Below, piece after piece: positions 24,043 to 32,922 of a DNA stretch of 50,455 nucleotides (position 1 is the stretch's first letter; each line of letters opens with the position of its first letter). Under the pieces are notes generated by a model. That model was not told where the DNA came from and searched no databases. It saw nothing but the letters and a program-made list of their open reading frames with translations. Origin of the DNA: JBBDSJ01 sp040905025 (lineage in GTDB: Bacteria > Pseudomonadota > Gammaproteobacteria > Methylohalomonadales > Methylohalomonadaceae); the NCBI GenBank assembly GCA_040905025.1, contig JBBDSJ010000029.1, positions 1-50,455 on the forward strand, given 5' to 3'. A program made the translations under genes and the position numbers.

Positions 24043-24675
24043 TCAGGACGCATTGGTGGTCGATGGCGTTGCTGGTGCGATAGCCTCGCCGGCAAACCAG
24101 GCATCAATCTGCAGGCGCAATTCCTCGCGGCCGGTTTCCTTCAGGCATGACAACAGGGCCGTCGTCGCCTGGCCGGCGAGTTCCCGGCGCACGGCCAGTA
24201 ATTGCTGTTGGGCGCGGCTGCGACTGAGCTTGTCGGCCTTGTTCAGTAACACATGTACCGGATGACCGGCACCACGGCAGTACTCCAGCATGTGCCAATC
24301 CAGTGGTTGCAGCGGATGGCGGATATCCATGATCAGCAACACGCCTTGCAGGGCCTGGCGCTGGCGAAAATAATTTTCGATCATCGCCGGCCATTGCCGC
24401 CACTGTGCAGCGGCAACTTTGGCAAAACCATAACCGGGCAGATCCACCAGCCGGCGTTCGGGCAACAGCTCAAAAAACAACAATTCGCGCGTGCGTCCCG
24501 GGGTGCGTGATACCCGCGCCAGCGCCCGGCGCCCGCAGATGGCATTCACGGCACTGGACTTGCCGGCATTCGAACGTCCGGCAATAGCCACTTCAATACC
24601 ACTATCGACAGGACACGCTGCCATGTTCGGCGCGGCGAGTAAAAACTGGCTGTTCGGGTAGAGCTGGGCTGACAT
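24043..24675 (-). CDS. engB: Ribosome biogenesis GTP-binding protein EngB/YihA
   Basis: A 210-residue essential GTPase needed for 50S subunit assembly. G1 is GRSNAGKSSAVNAI, G2 lies in SRTPGRTRELLFFE, G3 is DLPGYGFAKVA, and G4 is LLNKADKLSRS. Length and N-terminus (QFLLAAPNMAACPVDSGIEV) fit the family; the last dozen residues (APATPSTTNAS) are a low-complexity tail. It is convergent with the C-loop sRNA and divergent from cytochrome c4, the arrangement seen near polA in many gammaproteobacteria. Confidence 0.96.
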   Translation of the reverse strand: MSAQLYPNSQFLLAAPNMAACPVDSGIEVAIAGRSNAGKSSAVNAICGRRALARVSRTPGRTRELLFFELLPERRLVDLPGYGFAKVAAAQWRQWPAMIENYFRQRQALQGVLLIMDIRHPLQPLDWHMLEYCRGAGHPVHVLLNKADKLSRSRAQQQLLAVRRELAGQATTALLSCLKETGREELRLQIDAWFAGEAIAPATPSTTNAS

Positions 24676-24851
24676 GGATCGGGACTATCGCAGACAAGTA
24701 ATGAACAAACCGCGAGTCTAGCATGCGTACATGCCGACAGGACGATTGCCGACGCCGGTGGCGCTCGCATCCGTTGCCAAGGCCGCTTACAATGTTGCCC
24801 GGCCGTGACCGGCCATGGTTGTTATTTTTCAAGAATCAGGACTATCCGAAT

Positions 24852-25466
24852 ATGCTCAGATTTTCTGTACTGTTTGTCTTGTTCGCGCTGACACCGGCGC
24901 TATTGGCAGATGATCACACTGCTACCGGTGATGCCGGCCGCGGCCAGGAAAAATCACAATCCTGCGCTGCCTGTCATGGCGCTGACGGCAATAGCGTCAA
25001 TCCGGTCTGGCCAAAACTGGCCGGCCAGCATCCCGACTACACGGTCGAACAGTTGCAGGCATTCCAGTCCGGTGCCCGTGAAAATGCCCAGATGAGCCCG
25101 ATGGCACAAGGCCTGAGCGAACAGGACATGCGCGACATTGCCGCATTTTATGCCGCCCAGACACCCAAGGTGGGCAGTGCCAAGCCGGATGCGATTGAGC
25201 TGGGTCAGAAAATTTACCGCGCCGGTAACGCCGCAACCGGCGTCGCCGCCTGCATGGCCTGCCATGGTCCTGCCGGCAAGGGCATTCCGGGCGCCGGCTA
25301 TCCGGCATTGGCCGGCCAGCACGGTGCCTACACCAGCGCACAGCTCAAAGCCTACCGCAGCGGCACGCGTGATCACGGCCAGGCTACGATCATGCAGGAT
25401 GTAGCCAAAGCGATGACCGATGCCGAAATCGAGGCGGTGGCCGAATACATCAACGGCCTGTATTGA
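24852..25466 (+). CDS. Cytochrome c4 (dihaem)
   Basis: 204 residues from ATG 24852, which starts a clean signal peptide (LRFSVLFVLFALTPALLADD); a longer upstream frame is spurious. Two haem c motifs, CAACH (SCAACHGADGNSVNPVWPKL) and CMACH (ACMACHGPAGKGIPGAGYPA), define two similar c-type domains joined by a linker, the c4 layout. Axial methionines are likely in NAQMSPMAQGL and in ATIMQDVAKAM. It is an electron donor to terminal oxidases in the periplasm. The system II maturation genes follow directly (ResB, CcsA). Confidence 0.93.
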   Translation: MLRFSVLFVLFALTPALLADDHTATGDAGRGQEKSQSCAACHGADGNSVNPVWPKLAGQHPDYTVEQLQAFQSGARENAQMSPMAQGLSEQDMRDIAAFYAAQTPKVGSAKPDAIELGQKIYRAGNAATGVAACMACHGPAGKGIPGAGYPALAGQHGAYTSAQLKAYRSGTRDHGQATIMQDVAKAMTDAEIEAVAEYINGLY

Positions 25467-25596
25467 TGATCTGTTCACCAGATCCAGTATTCACAACCGG
25501 CATATGCAGGTGACTTGCGACTGTTAATACCGTCAGCGGCGGGTGACTTTTTCGTTGCCCGACAGTCTCAATCTGTTGCCATGTATCCATCCCGCC

Positions 25597-27579
25597 ATGT
25601 TTAAGCTGCTCTCATCCCCGCCCCTGCGATTTCTCGGTTCGATGCCGGTCGCGATCACGGCGTTGAGTGCGTTGGCGATTGCCTCCACCATCGGCACGAT
25701 ACTGCAGCAAAATCAGCCCTATCAGGATTACCTGATCAAGTTCGGGCCGTTCTGGCACCGTTTTTATGAAACCCTTGGGCTTTATGACGTCTACAGTGCC
25801 GGCTGGTTTTTGCTGGTGCTGGCATTTCTGGTCGGTTCAACAAGCCTGTGCCTCGTCCATAACGCGCCCGGCATTCTACGGGGCGCACATGATTTTCGTA
25901 CCCGCATGCAGGGCGGCGTACTCGCACATATGCCGGAAACTGACGAATGGCACAGCCCGCAACCGCGCACGGCACTGGCCGGACCGTTGACAGCATTACT
26001 GCAATCACGCGGCTACCGTGTGCGACAGGAAGCCGGCAACGACCGCCTGTTGCTGGCAGCCAAACGTGGTTCGATCAATCGTTATGGTTATGTATTTACG
26101 CATCTGGCGGTGGTGGTCATTTGTATCGGTGGTCTGGTCGACGGCAATCTGCCGATGAAGCTGAACCATATGCGTGGCGATTTGCAGATCGAAACCCGCG
26201 ATCTGCGCGCCGTCGATATCCCGGCCGCCAGCCGGGTGGCCGCCGGCAGCACGGCATTTCGCGCCAACATTAATATCCCCGAAGGTGCGGCAGCCAATTT
26301 TGCCTTCATCAATCTGGGACCGGGCTATGTGCTGCAGGAACTGCCGTTCCAGATCCGGCTGAAAGAATTCCGCATTGAACATTACAGCAGTGGCCAGCCA
26401 AAAGCGTTTGAAAGTGATCTGATCCTGCATGATCCCGAACGTGACGTCACGATTGAACAAACCATCGGCGTGAATCATCCATTGCGTTATCGGGGCTATA
26501 ACATTTACCAGGCCAGTTTCGAGGACGGCGGTTCACGCCTGCAACTGACCGCCCATCCACTGCGTAATCCTGCCATGGCACCACTGGCTATTGAAGCGCG
26601 GGTATCGGAAAATGTAGCGGTGGCCACGCCAGAAGGTGAGTTGCTACTGGAGCTGGATGATTTCCGCCTGCATAACATTAATCGTGACAGCGCCAGTGTC
26701 GGCAAGGTCTCCGGCCGTGAATTCCGTGACAGCGGCCCAAGCTATACCTATAAACTGCGCCAGCCTGATGGTATCGCACGGGAATACGAAAACTACATGT
26801 TCCCGCTGACGGTCAATGGTCGTGAATATTTTCTCAGTGGCATGCGTGAATCGACTGCAGAACAGTTTCGTTACCTGTATCTGCCCGCCGATGCCGATGG
26901 TAGTCCGCAACTATTTCTTGATTTGCTGAAACTTCTGCACGACGACGAACGTCTGGATACTCTGCTGGCGGCGTATGCTGAAACAACGGCGAACAGACTC
27001 GACGCCACAGATGCAGACGCTGCCGCCCGTATTCGCCGGGCCATGCTGGATATCCTGGTGCTGTTTCGGGAGGGTGGTTTTGCCGCCATTATTGACCGTA
27101 TTGATACTACCGTGCCGGCAGCAGAACGGGGGTTTGCCAGTCAGGCCTACATCCGGCTGTTACAGAACAGTTTGCAAGTGGTTTACCTGGCATTGATAAA
27201 TACAACGGCCGGCGTTGAGAACACCGCTCTTGATGCGGAACAGACGGCATTTCTGGATGATGCGATGCAGGCCATTGCCGGGCTGGGCGGTTATGGCGCG
27301 CCTTTTTATCTGGAACTGAATGATTTTGAACACCGCCAGGCTTCCGGTCTACTAATTGCGCGCAGTCCCGGCAAAATGCTAGTCTATCCGGGTTTCCTGC
27401 TGTTACTCACCGGAGTATTCCTGCTATTTTACATGGCCGAACGGCGGCTCTGGCTGGAATTGACGGATACCGCTGCTGGTACCCGGCTACGGCTCGCCGG
27501 TGAGAGCAATCGCCTGCAGGAAGAGTTTGCCAGCGAATTCAGCCAGGTCGCTGCTGCCGCCCGGCAACTAAACCGCTAG
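25597..27579 (+). CDS. resB: Cytochrome c biogenesis protein ResB (CcsB)
   Basis: 660 residues from ATG 25597 (MFKLLSSPPLRFLGSMPVAI); a GTG at 25543 gives 18 more residues without a ribosome site. With CcsA it forms the system II haem exporter and cytochrome c synthase. It shows the N-terminal helices (AITALSALAIASTIGTILQQ, WFLLVLAFLVGSTSLCLV), a third helix around FTHLAVVVICIGGLVDG, a long periplasmic domain with HPLRYRGYNIYQASFEDGGS, and a last helix (PGFLLLLTGVFLLFYMAERR). The insert at about 450-560 is longer than I expect for small ResB forms. It is followed by ccsA. Confidence 0.93.
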   Translation: MFKLLSSPPLRFLGSMPVAITALSALAIASTIGTILQQNQPYQDYLIKFGPFWHRFYETLGLYDVYSAGWFLLVLAFLVGSTSLCLVHNAPGILRGAHDFRTRMQGGVLAHMPETDEWHSPQPRTALAGPLTALLQSRGYRVRQEAGNDRLLLAAKRGSINRYGYVFTHLAVVVICIGGLVDGNLPMKLNHMRGDLQIETRDLRAVDIPAASRVAAGSTAFRANINIPEGAAANFAFINLGPGYVLQELPFQIRLKEFRIEHYSSGQPKAFESDLILHDPERDVTIEQTIGVNHPLRYRGYNIYQASFEDGGSRLQLTAHPLRNPAMAPLAIEARVSENVAVATPEGELLLELDDFRLHNINRDSASVGKVSGREFRDSGPSYTYKLRQPDGIAREYENYMFPLTVNGREYFLSGMRESTAEQFRYLYLPADADGSPQLFLDLLKLLHDDERLDTLLAAYAETTANRLDATDADAAARIRRAMLDILVLFREGGFAAIIDRIDTTVPAAERGFASQAYIRLLQNSLQVVYLALINTTAGVENTALDAEQTAFLDDAMQAIAGLGGYGAPFYLELNDFEHRQASGLLIARSPGKMLVYPGFLLLLTGVFLLFYMAERRLWLELTDTAAGTRLRLAGESNRLQEEFASEFSQVAAAARQLNR

Positions 27580-27731
27580 AATGCTGCCTGAACAGTATCA
27601 CTGACATTACCCGAACCATATCTACAGTCATCGAAACACTGAACTCACCAGAGCCGCAGCGCGCCAGCATATGGTTATGGATTGCGGCTATTATCGCTGC
27701 TGTCGTATATGCCCTGTTCCGGCTGCAACCG

Positions 27732-28775
27732 TTGCTGGGCGTTTATGAAATCCTGATCCTGATAGGCGCCGGCCTTGGCACGATCTGGCTAGGCTGTTAC
27801 TGGCCTGGCTGGCGGCGGCTGGTGGCCACTGTCGCGCTGTTGTCATTGTTCGGGCTGGCCTTGTACGGTAATTCACTGGCAAACGCACAATCCAGCTTCT
27901 GGTTGTCGTATTTGCTCGCCAGCCAGTCGGCCATTATGTGGATGAGTGCGCTGTATATCCTTGCAACACCGACCTATTTCGGCGCCTTGTTTGGCCGCTC
28001 GGAATTCACCGGTCAGGTCGCCTCCGGCCTGACCTGGGCCGCCACCGCCATGGGGCTGGTGGGTTTGCTGATGCGCTGGCGCGAAACCTATCTCATCAGC
28101 CCGGATATCGGCTACATCCCGATCAGCAATCTGTATGAAGTGTTTGTGCTGTTCTGTCTCATCACTGCGCTGATTTATCTGCACTACGAACGCCGCTTTG
28201 CAACCCGCGCACTGGGCGGCTTTGTCATGCTGTCGATCAGTGCCGCTGTCGCGTTCTTGCTCTGGTACAGCTTTTCCCGTGGCGCCCATGAAATCGAGCC
28301 ACTGGTACCGGCATTGCGCAGTTACTGGATGAAAATTCATGTGCCGGCGAATTTCGTGGGTTATGGCTGTTTCAGCCTGAGCGCGATGGTCGGCATCGCC
28401 GCTTTGTTTCGTTACCGCGCTGATAATCTTAATCCGGACGGTTATCTCGCCCGGATATTACCTGCGGCGGTTGTACTCGAAACAATTATGTACCGCGCGA
28501 TCAGTCTGGGATTTGCCTTTTTCACACTGGCGACGATTCTGGGAGCGCTCTGGGCAGCAGAAGCCTGGGGGGGTTACTGGTCATGGGACCCGAAGGAAAC
28601 CTGGGCGCTGATTGTCTGGCTGAACTACGCGGCCTGGCTGCATATGCGCATGACCAAAGGCTGGCGTGGCCCGGCAATGGCATGGTGGGCCATTATCGGC
28701 CTGTTCGTCACATTGTTTGCATTTTTGGGTGTAAACATGTTCCTGTCAGGTTTACATTCGTATGGCGAACTGTAA
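27732..28775 (+). CDS. ccsA: Cytochrome c biogenesis protein CcsA
   Basis: At least 347 residues from TTG 27732. It is the haem-handling partner of ResB. The WWD-type motif is WGGYWSWDPKETWALIVWL, with conserved His in MKIHVPANFVGYG and near the C-terminus (LSGLHSYGEL); about eight helices are visible. The start is a problem: the same frame stays open upstream to the end of resB and encodes a hydrophobic helix (IWLWIAAIIAAVVYALF) typical of the family N-terminus, but contains no ATG, GTG or TTG. Real initiation may be at ATT 27606 or CTG 27588/27639. The coordinates given use the first conventional start. Confidence 0.92.
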   Translation: MLGVYEILILIGAGLGTIWLGCYWPGWRRLVATVALLSLFGLALYGNSLANAQSSFWLSYLLASQSAIMWMSALYILATPTYFGALFGRSEFTGQVASGLTWAATAMGLVGLLMRWRETYLISPDIGYIPISNLYEVFVLFCLITALIYLHYERRFATRALGGFVMLSISAAVAFLLWYSFSRGAHEIEPLVPALRSYWMKIHVPANFVGYGCFSLSAMVGIAALFRYRADNLNPDGYLARILPAAVVLETIMYRAISLGFAFFTLATILGALWAAEAWGGYWSWDPKETWALIVWLNYAAWLHMRMTKGWRGPAMAWWAIIGLFVTLFAFLGVNMFLSGLHSYGEL

Positions 28776-28829
28776 CAGCAACAGAACATCTAACCCGGAC
28801 ATGAAACGTATTAATTCAAGGACACACAC

Positions 28830-29450
28830 ATGATTCGATCTATTCAACCATTGCTGGCGCTACTGTTGGTTTTTTCATTTTCCATGGCGCATGCGGCCGA
28901 TGGTTATACAACCATAGACCCGGCACAGCCAACAGCAGACCCGGACAAGATCGAGATCGTCGAGGTTTTCTGGTACGGCTGCCCACATTGCTATGACTTT
29001 GAACCGTCTCTCAAACAGTGGCTGGAAACGAAGCCTGATGATGTTGAATTTATCCGCCTGCCGGCGATCTTCCGCCAGAACTGGCTGGCACATGCACGCG
29101 CTTACTATGCTGCTGAAGAGCTTGATGTTGTTGCGCAGATACACAGTCCGTTATTTACCAAAATTCATGAAAACAACAACATGCTTGAAAGTGAAGCAGC
29201 CCTGCGTGAATTTTTCGTCCAACAGGGTGTGGATGGTGATGCATTTACCGCTGCCTACAATTCCGAAGCCGTTGAAAACAGGATCAAGTCGACGCTGAGC
29301 AAGCAACGGCGCTACCAGATCACCGGTGTACCCGCAGTTGTCATTAATGGTAAATATCAAACCAGTGGCCCGCTGGCCGGCAGCTATGGCCGCATGATCG
29401 AAATCATGGATGAACTGATCGAAAAGGAACGCAGCGCCAGCGCGAACTAG
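28830..29450 (+). CDS. dsbA: Thiol:disulfide interchange protein DsbA
   Basis: 206 residues. A periplasmic oxidase that introduces disulfides into exported proteins. A signal peptide (LLALLLVFSFSMAHAAD) is followed by the thioredoxin fold with active site CPHC at 51-54 (FWYGCPHCYDF) and the cis-proline loop TGVPAVVING at about 164-173. The start has an AAGGA ribosome site. Its position after c4, resB and ccsA fits the need to control cysteine redox state during cytochrome c maturation. Confidence 0.96.
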   Translation: MIRSIQPLLALLLVFSFSMAHAADGYTTIDPAQPTADPDKIEIVEVFWYGCPHCYDFEPSLKQWLETKPDDVEFIRLPAIFRQNWLAHARAYYAAEELDVVAQIHSPLFTKIHENNNMLESEAALREFFVQQGVDGDAFTAAYNSEAVENRIKSTLSKQRRYQITGVPAVVINGKYQTSGPLAGSYGRMIEIMDELIEKERSASAN

Positions 29451-29473
29451 ACCGGTAAATCTGCTGGGAAGTC

Positions 29474-29499
29474 ATGCGGGTTTGACCTTATACCCGCAT
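29474..29499 (+). terminator. Hairpin after dsbA (possible terminator)
   Basis: ATGCGGGT (29474-29481) pairs with ACCCGCAT (29492-29499). No T-run follows, so Rho-independent function is doubtful; it overlaps the leader of the next gene. Confidence 0.35.
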
Positions 29500-29518
29500 C
29501 TGACTCAAAATCAGGCGC

Positions 29519-30664
29519 ATGCATGACCCCAGAGAATCCACAGCACCTGTCAGCGCTCTGCTGACAACGGTGGTTATTGTTGCAGTGATTGTGTCCGCCA
29601 TCTGGGCATATTTCTGGCATCAGCAACAACTCCAGCATCACGACCAGCTCACTTCGCTGGAAACCAGGCTCACGACCGAGCGCGAAAAACGCGAGACCCT
29701 GCTCACCCGCATAGGCAGCAGTGAGCAGTCACGAAGCAGTATTGAGCAGCAACTGAACGATACCCGCAAGGAACTGGAACAAACACAAACTGCGTTAACC
29801 GCTATTGAGGCCGAACACTGGCCAACCCGTTACCAGACTCTGGCCGACGAGTACGCTGCGCTCGAAAATAAACTCGAACGTCTGCAGCTGAAACACAATA
29901 TGGTGCAGGATGATCTCAAGCAGCAACAGTCAACACTGGCGCTATGGCATGACAAACTTGGCCGGGATCTGATTCTGACTGAAATGGAAGCGCAGTTATT
30001 GCTTGACAGTGTCCGGCAAAGCGACCGTGACTACCGACTGGCCCGCACACAAAGGAATGCCTTGCAGGATGAATTGTCGGCTGCAGACCAGTTACAGGAT
30101 ATTACCGGCAAAGACTTGATCATTACAGAAATTGAACATGCGAACCTGCAGGCAGCTATCGCACCACTGGAGGCAGAACTGAAAGAAGTGCAGGAATCAG
30201 TCACTGGCTACAATGAACAACTCGAACAATTGACAACTGAAAAGCGCGCCCTGGAACAACAACTGATCGATGTCCGCAAGCGCGAAAAACCTGCCGACGT
30301 ACCCCCGATTGAGCCGCTGGCAATCAATGCACCGCCACCGGCAGTACCGGCCGAACCGGTAGCAGAAAACAGGGACCCGGGATTTCGCATTTCACGGTTG
30401 TTGTCGCTGGAATCAGCCATGCATGACACCAGTTCCAGCGACCGCCGCAATATCCTGATTACCGTTATCCCCACCATTCCCGGCGGGTTAAAAGCACGTG
30501 AATTTGCGAATCTGGTCGTTGATATGGACAGCGAAGACATTATGGCCGTGCTCGAGGCACAGCATCGTAACATTAACATACCGATCAACAAGCGCAGCCG
30601 CGATTTGATTATGGCTGAACTGAACCCGGAACATCATCAGCGCGCGACTGAATTGTTGCCCTGA
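29519..30664 (+). CDS. Membrane-anchored coiled-coil protein with internal DLI-TE repeats
   Basis: 381 residues, family not recognised. One N-terminal helix (about 11-33, VSALLTTVVIVAVIVSAIWA) is followed by a long heptad-like region (about 35-255) rich in Gln, Glu and Leu, a proline linker (about 258-285) and a compact C-terminal domain (about 288-381). A decapeptide motif recurs three times: GRDLILTEME (148-157), GKDLIITEIE (197-206) and, in the C-terminal domain, SRDLIMAELN (360-369). It is likely a periplasmic coiled coil held at the inner membrane. It lies between dsbA and a convergent dsbG-like gene; function unknown. Confidence 0.75.
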   Translation: MHDPRESTAPVSALLTTVVIVAVIVSAIWAYFWHQQQLQHHDQLTSLETRLTTEREKRETLLTRIGSSEQSRSSIEQQLNDTRKELEQTQTALTAIEAEHWPTRYQTLADEYAALENKLERLQLKHNMVQDDLKQQQSTLALWHDKLGRDLILTEMEAQLLLDSVRQSDRDYRLARTQRNALQDELSAADQLQDITGKDLIITEIEHANLQAAIAPLEAELKEVQESVTGYNEQLEQLTTEKRALEQQLIDVRKREKPADVPPIEPLAINAPPPAVPAEPVAENRDPGFRISRLLSLESAMHDTSSSDRRNILITVIPTIPGGLKAREFANLVVDMDSEDIMAVLEAQHRNINIPINKRSRDLIMAELNPEHHQRATELLP

Positions 30665-30689
30665 ATAGCCGCCTTTTATATCCGCCTGA

Positions 30690-31457
30690 TCACAGACTGC
30701 CAAACAAGCTGTCAAAATTTTCCAGCTCAGGAACACCACGGAATCGTTTCAGGGATTTTTCAGCGTCCATATAAAAGAATGTGGGCGTGGAAGTCACTTC
30801 AAGCCCCTGCATGAGTTCAGTATTGTAAGTCAACGCCTGTTCGATTGATTCGGGTATATCCGCCAATGGCTCGATACCGCCCTTATCAAAATCCTTCTCA
30901 TGACCGTTCAATGCCGATGCAGGGTCTTCGGCTGCCAGAATCGCGGCGGCCTTGTTTCTGCTGCTTTTCTTTGTGATGCCTACCAGAATATGGCGCAGCT
31001 GTACTTTCCCGGCAGCCACCCAGGGACGCAGCTTTTCCCACAAGTCATGGCAATGCCGGCAATTCGGATCCGTAAACGTATAAACAATCATTTCTGCATC
31101 GTCAGTGCCATCGGCAACCCATGCACTTTCCTCGATGGCATTCCAGCGTATGGCATCAACCGAACCCTGCGCATAGGTCAGTATTGATTCGCGGGTTAAA
31201 TCATTCCCTTCGCTATCAACCAAGGTGCCCACAATGGCATGCTCACCATCTTCCAGCAGATAAATCACAAAGGGACGCTGATCTGCTTCTGCGACATAAC
31301 CAACGATGCCATTAGCCGTAGTGAATTTCTCTATAATCCGGACGCCCTGCTTCTCAATCGCAGCTACCGGGGGTGGCAATTCTTCCGCGGCAATATTCTG
31401 ATATGAAAATACCAGCAGGAAAACCAAAACTATTGTTAATGAAACTGAATTACGCAT
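30690..31457 (-). CDS. DsbC/DsbG-like thiol:disulfide isomerase
   Basis: 255 residues. A signal peptide (SLTIVLVFLLVFSYQNIAAE) precedes an N-terminal dimerisation-type region and a thioredoxin fold with active site CRHC at 133-136 (FTDPNCRHCHDLWEKL) and the cis-proline loop VTSTPTFFY near 227. The Thr before the cis-Pro resembles DsbC/DsbG rather than DsbA. Layout and length fit DsbG best. It is a periplasmic reductase or isomerase; a DsbD-like electron donor is not in the window. It is convergent with the coiled-coil gene, 25 bp away. Confidence 0.87.
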   Translation of the reverse strand: MRNSVSLTIVLVFLLVFSYQNIAAEELPPPVAAIEKQGVRIIEKFTTANGIVGYVAEADQRPFVIYLLEDGEHAIVGTLVDSEGNDLTRESILTYAQGSVDAIRWNAIEESAWVADGTDDAEMIVYTFTDPNCRHCHDLWEKLRPWVAAGKVQLRHILVGITKKSSRNKAAAILAAEDPASALNGHEKDFDKGGIEPLADIPESIEQALTYNTELMQGLEVTSTPTFFYMDAEKSLKRFRGVPELENFDSLFGSL

Positions 31458-31594
31458 TTACGACTCCTTCGATTGACATTGCAGACTTGATCTTGCGGTA
31501 ATTATACTGATGTTATTCATATCTCAATCCCGCCGCCTGAAAAGAATAGCAGAATCTGTATGATTTATTTAGAATTGAGCAGACTTCCTTCCAG

Positions 31595-32170
31595 ATGATT
31601 ACATTATTCAAACATACTTTCATATCCAATGAATCAATGACTGACGGAGCAATACTGCAATCCGAGCTACTGCAGGCAACTGAATACTGGTGGCATCTGG
31701 CCCGGCAGCACTGGTATCAACCCCTTCGACACAGTAATTGCCCGTCCGTGCAGTTCGATTTACGCGGCCGCTGTGCCGGACAGTTACGTTTACGCAGAAC
31801 ATTACCCGGCCTGAAACCCGAATTGATTCGTTACAATCTGGTCCTGGCTGCAAATAATGAAACCGACTTTATTGAACAAACCGTACCTCATGAAGTGGCA
31901 CATGCCGTCGCCGTGATATTGCATGGCCGCGCCGGCACCGGCCACGGTGCCGGCTGGCGTGAAGTGATGCATTTTTTTGGTAAACCGCTGACACGCTGCC
32001 ATGATTATGACGTCAGCGCTGTTGCCGCTCGCAGAACCAGGAAATTCCCCTATCGTTGTCACTGCGCTGTGGAACATCACCTGGGCAGTATTCGGCATCG
32101 CCGTATGCAAACCGGGGAGAGGATTTATCAGTGCCGGAAATGCAAGGCCATACTAAGCCTGGCTCTATAA
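31595..32170 (+). CDS. sprT: SprT-like zinc metalloprotease
   Basis: 191 residues from ATG 31595 (an alternative ATG lies at 31637). It has the SprT motif HEVAH at 99-103 (TVPHEVAHAVAVILHG) and the third ligand His117 region (GTGHGAGWREVMHFFGK), then a C-terminal zinc ribbon with CHC and CRKC pairs (YRCHCAVEHH, YQCRKCKAIL). Overall it matches bacterial SprT, related to eukaryotic SPRTN, which acts on DNA-protein crosslinks; the bacterial role is not settled. It is convergent with the mrp operon. Confidence 0.9.
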   Translation: MITLFKHTFISNESMTDGAILQSELLQATEYWWHLARQHWYQPLRHSNCPSVQFDLRGRCAGQLRLRRTLPGLKPELIRYNLVLAANNETDFIEQTVPHEVAHAVAVILHGRAGTGHGAGWREVMHFFGKPLTRCHDYDVSAVAARRTRKFPYRCHCAVEHHLGSIRHRRMQTGERIYQCRKCKAILSLAL

Positions 32171-32241
32171 ACCGGGTCTATTGACCATGAATCATCAATC
32201 CCGATCAGTATTGTCGCAGTAAAAATTCCGGCGACAGCAAA

Positions 32242-32649
32242 TCACTTTTCTGACCGTTCTTTCTGCGCCTGCAATTGTTCCGGTGCGTCCGCTTCCATGC
32301 CGCTGTGCAACCAGTGGTTTTGTGTGTCGAGCTTGTCACGCAATTCATCCTTGAGTGTCTTGTCCCAGAACGGCACACCGACAAAGTAACCGGCACGGCC
32401 AATCGCATGTGCGGCGATCGGTGAAGTCAGTAATACAAACGCCAGTATCGCAATGGCCCTGACCATGACTTCGGCCTCGGCAAAATAAACGCCGGCGGCA
32501 ATAGCAATCAGGCCGCCGCCGAGTGCACCGGCCTTGGTGGTTGTATGCATACGCAGCATCAAATCCGGCATACGGACGACGCCGATTGCACCAATCAATA
32601 CAAAGCCACAACCGACCAGCAACAGGATTTCCGCAATGGATTCAATCAT
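32242..32649 (-). CDS. mrpG: Na+/H+ antiporter subunit MrpG
   Basis: 135 residues from ATG 32649; a longer upstream frame is excluded because it would run far into mrpF. Three helices: IAEILLLVGCGFVLIGAIGV, GALGGGLIAIAAGVYFA and VRAIAILAFVLLTSPIAAHA. The TSPIAAHAIGRAGY motif is the MrpG/PhaG hallmark. It is the last gene of mrpABCDEFG and overlaps mrpF by 8 bp. The long charged C-terminal tail (QLQAQKERSEK) is cytoplasmic. Confidence 0.93.
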   Translation of the reverse strand: MIESIAEILLLVGCGFVLIGAIGVVRMPDLMLRMHTTTKAGALGGGLIAIAAGVYFAEAEVMVRAIAILAFVLLTSPIAAHAIGRAGYFVGVPFWDKTLKDELRDKLDTQNHWLHSGMEADAPEQLQAQKERSEK

Positions 32650-32914
32650 GACGACTGCCCCCACGTTCCAGAAAACGCGAAAATCCGACCGCTGCCATGA
32701 AACCGGTGAGTGCCAGCACAAGCGCAACATCCATGAAATGTGACACATCAGTTTGAATCGCATAGGTGATGATCAATGCCATTGTAACTGCGGCAATCAA
32801 TTCAAGCGCAACCACGCGATCCGGCAAACTTGGACCCAACACCAGCCGCACAAATGCCAGCACCAGTGCCAACGATAACAGCAAAAAAGCGGTATTAATG
32901 ACCCAGACACTCAC
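32642..32914 (-). CDS. mrpF: Na+/H+ antiporter subunit MrpF
   Basis: 90 residues with three helices. The family stretch LVLAFVRLVLGPSLPDRVVA and the buried acidic LELIAAV are present, and MDVALVLALTGFMAAVGFSR closes the protein. It starts 8 bp after mrpE and overlaps mrpG. MrpF is a small subunit of the antiporter membrane complex. Confidence 0.93.
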   Translation of the reverse strand: MSVWVINTAFLLLSLALVLAFVRLVLGPSLPDRVVALELIAAVTMALIITYAIQTDVSHFMDVALVLALTGFMAAVGFSRFLERGGSRHD

Positions 32915-32922
32915 ATTTCACC

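Noticed and set aside
32211..32237. Hairpin TGTCGC/GCGACA between sprT and mrpG as a terminator
   Set aside because: Loop is long and no T-run follows on either strand.
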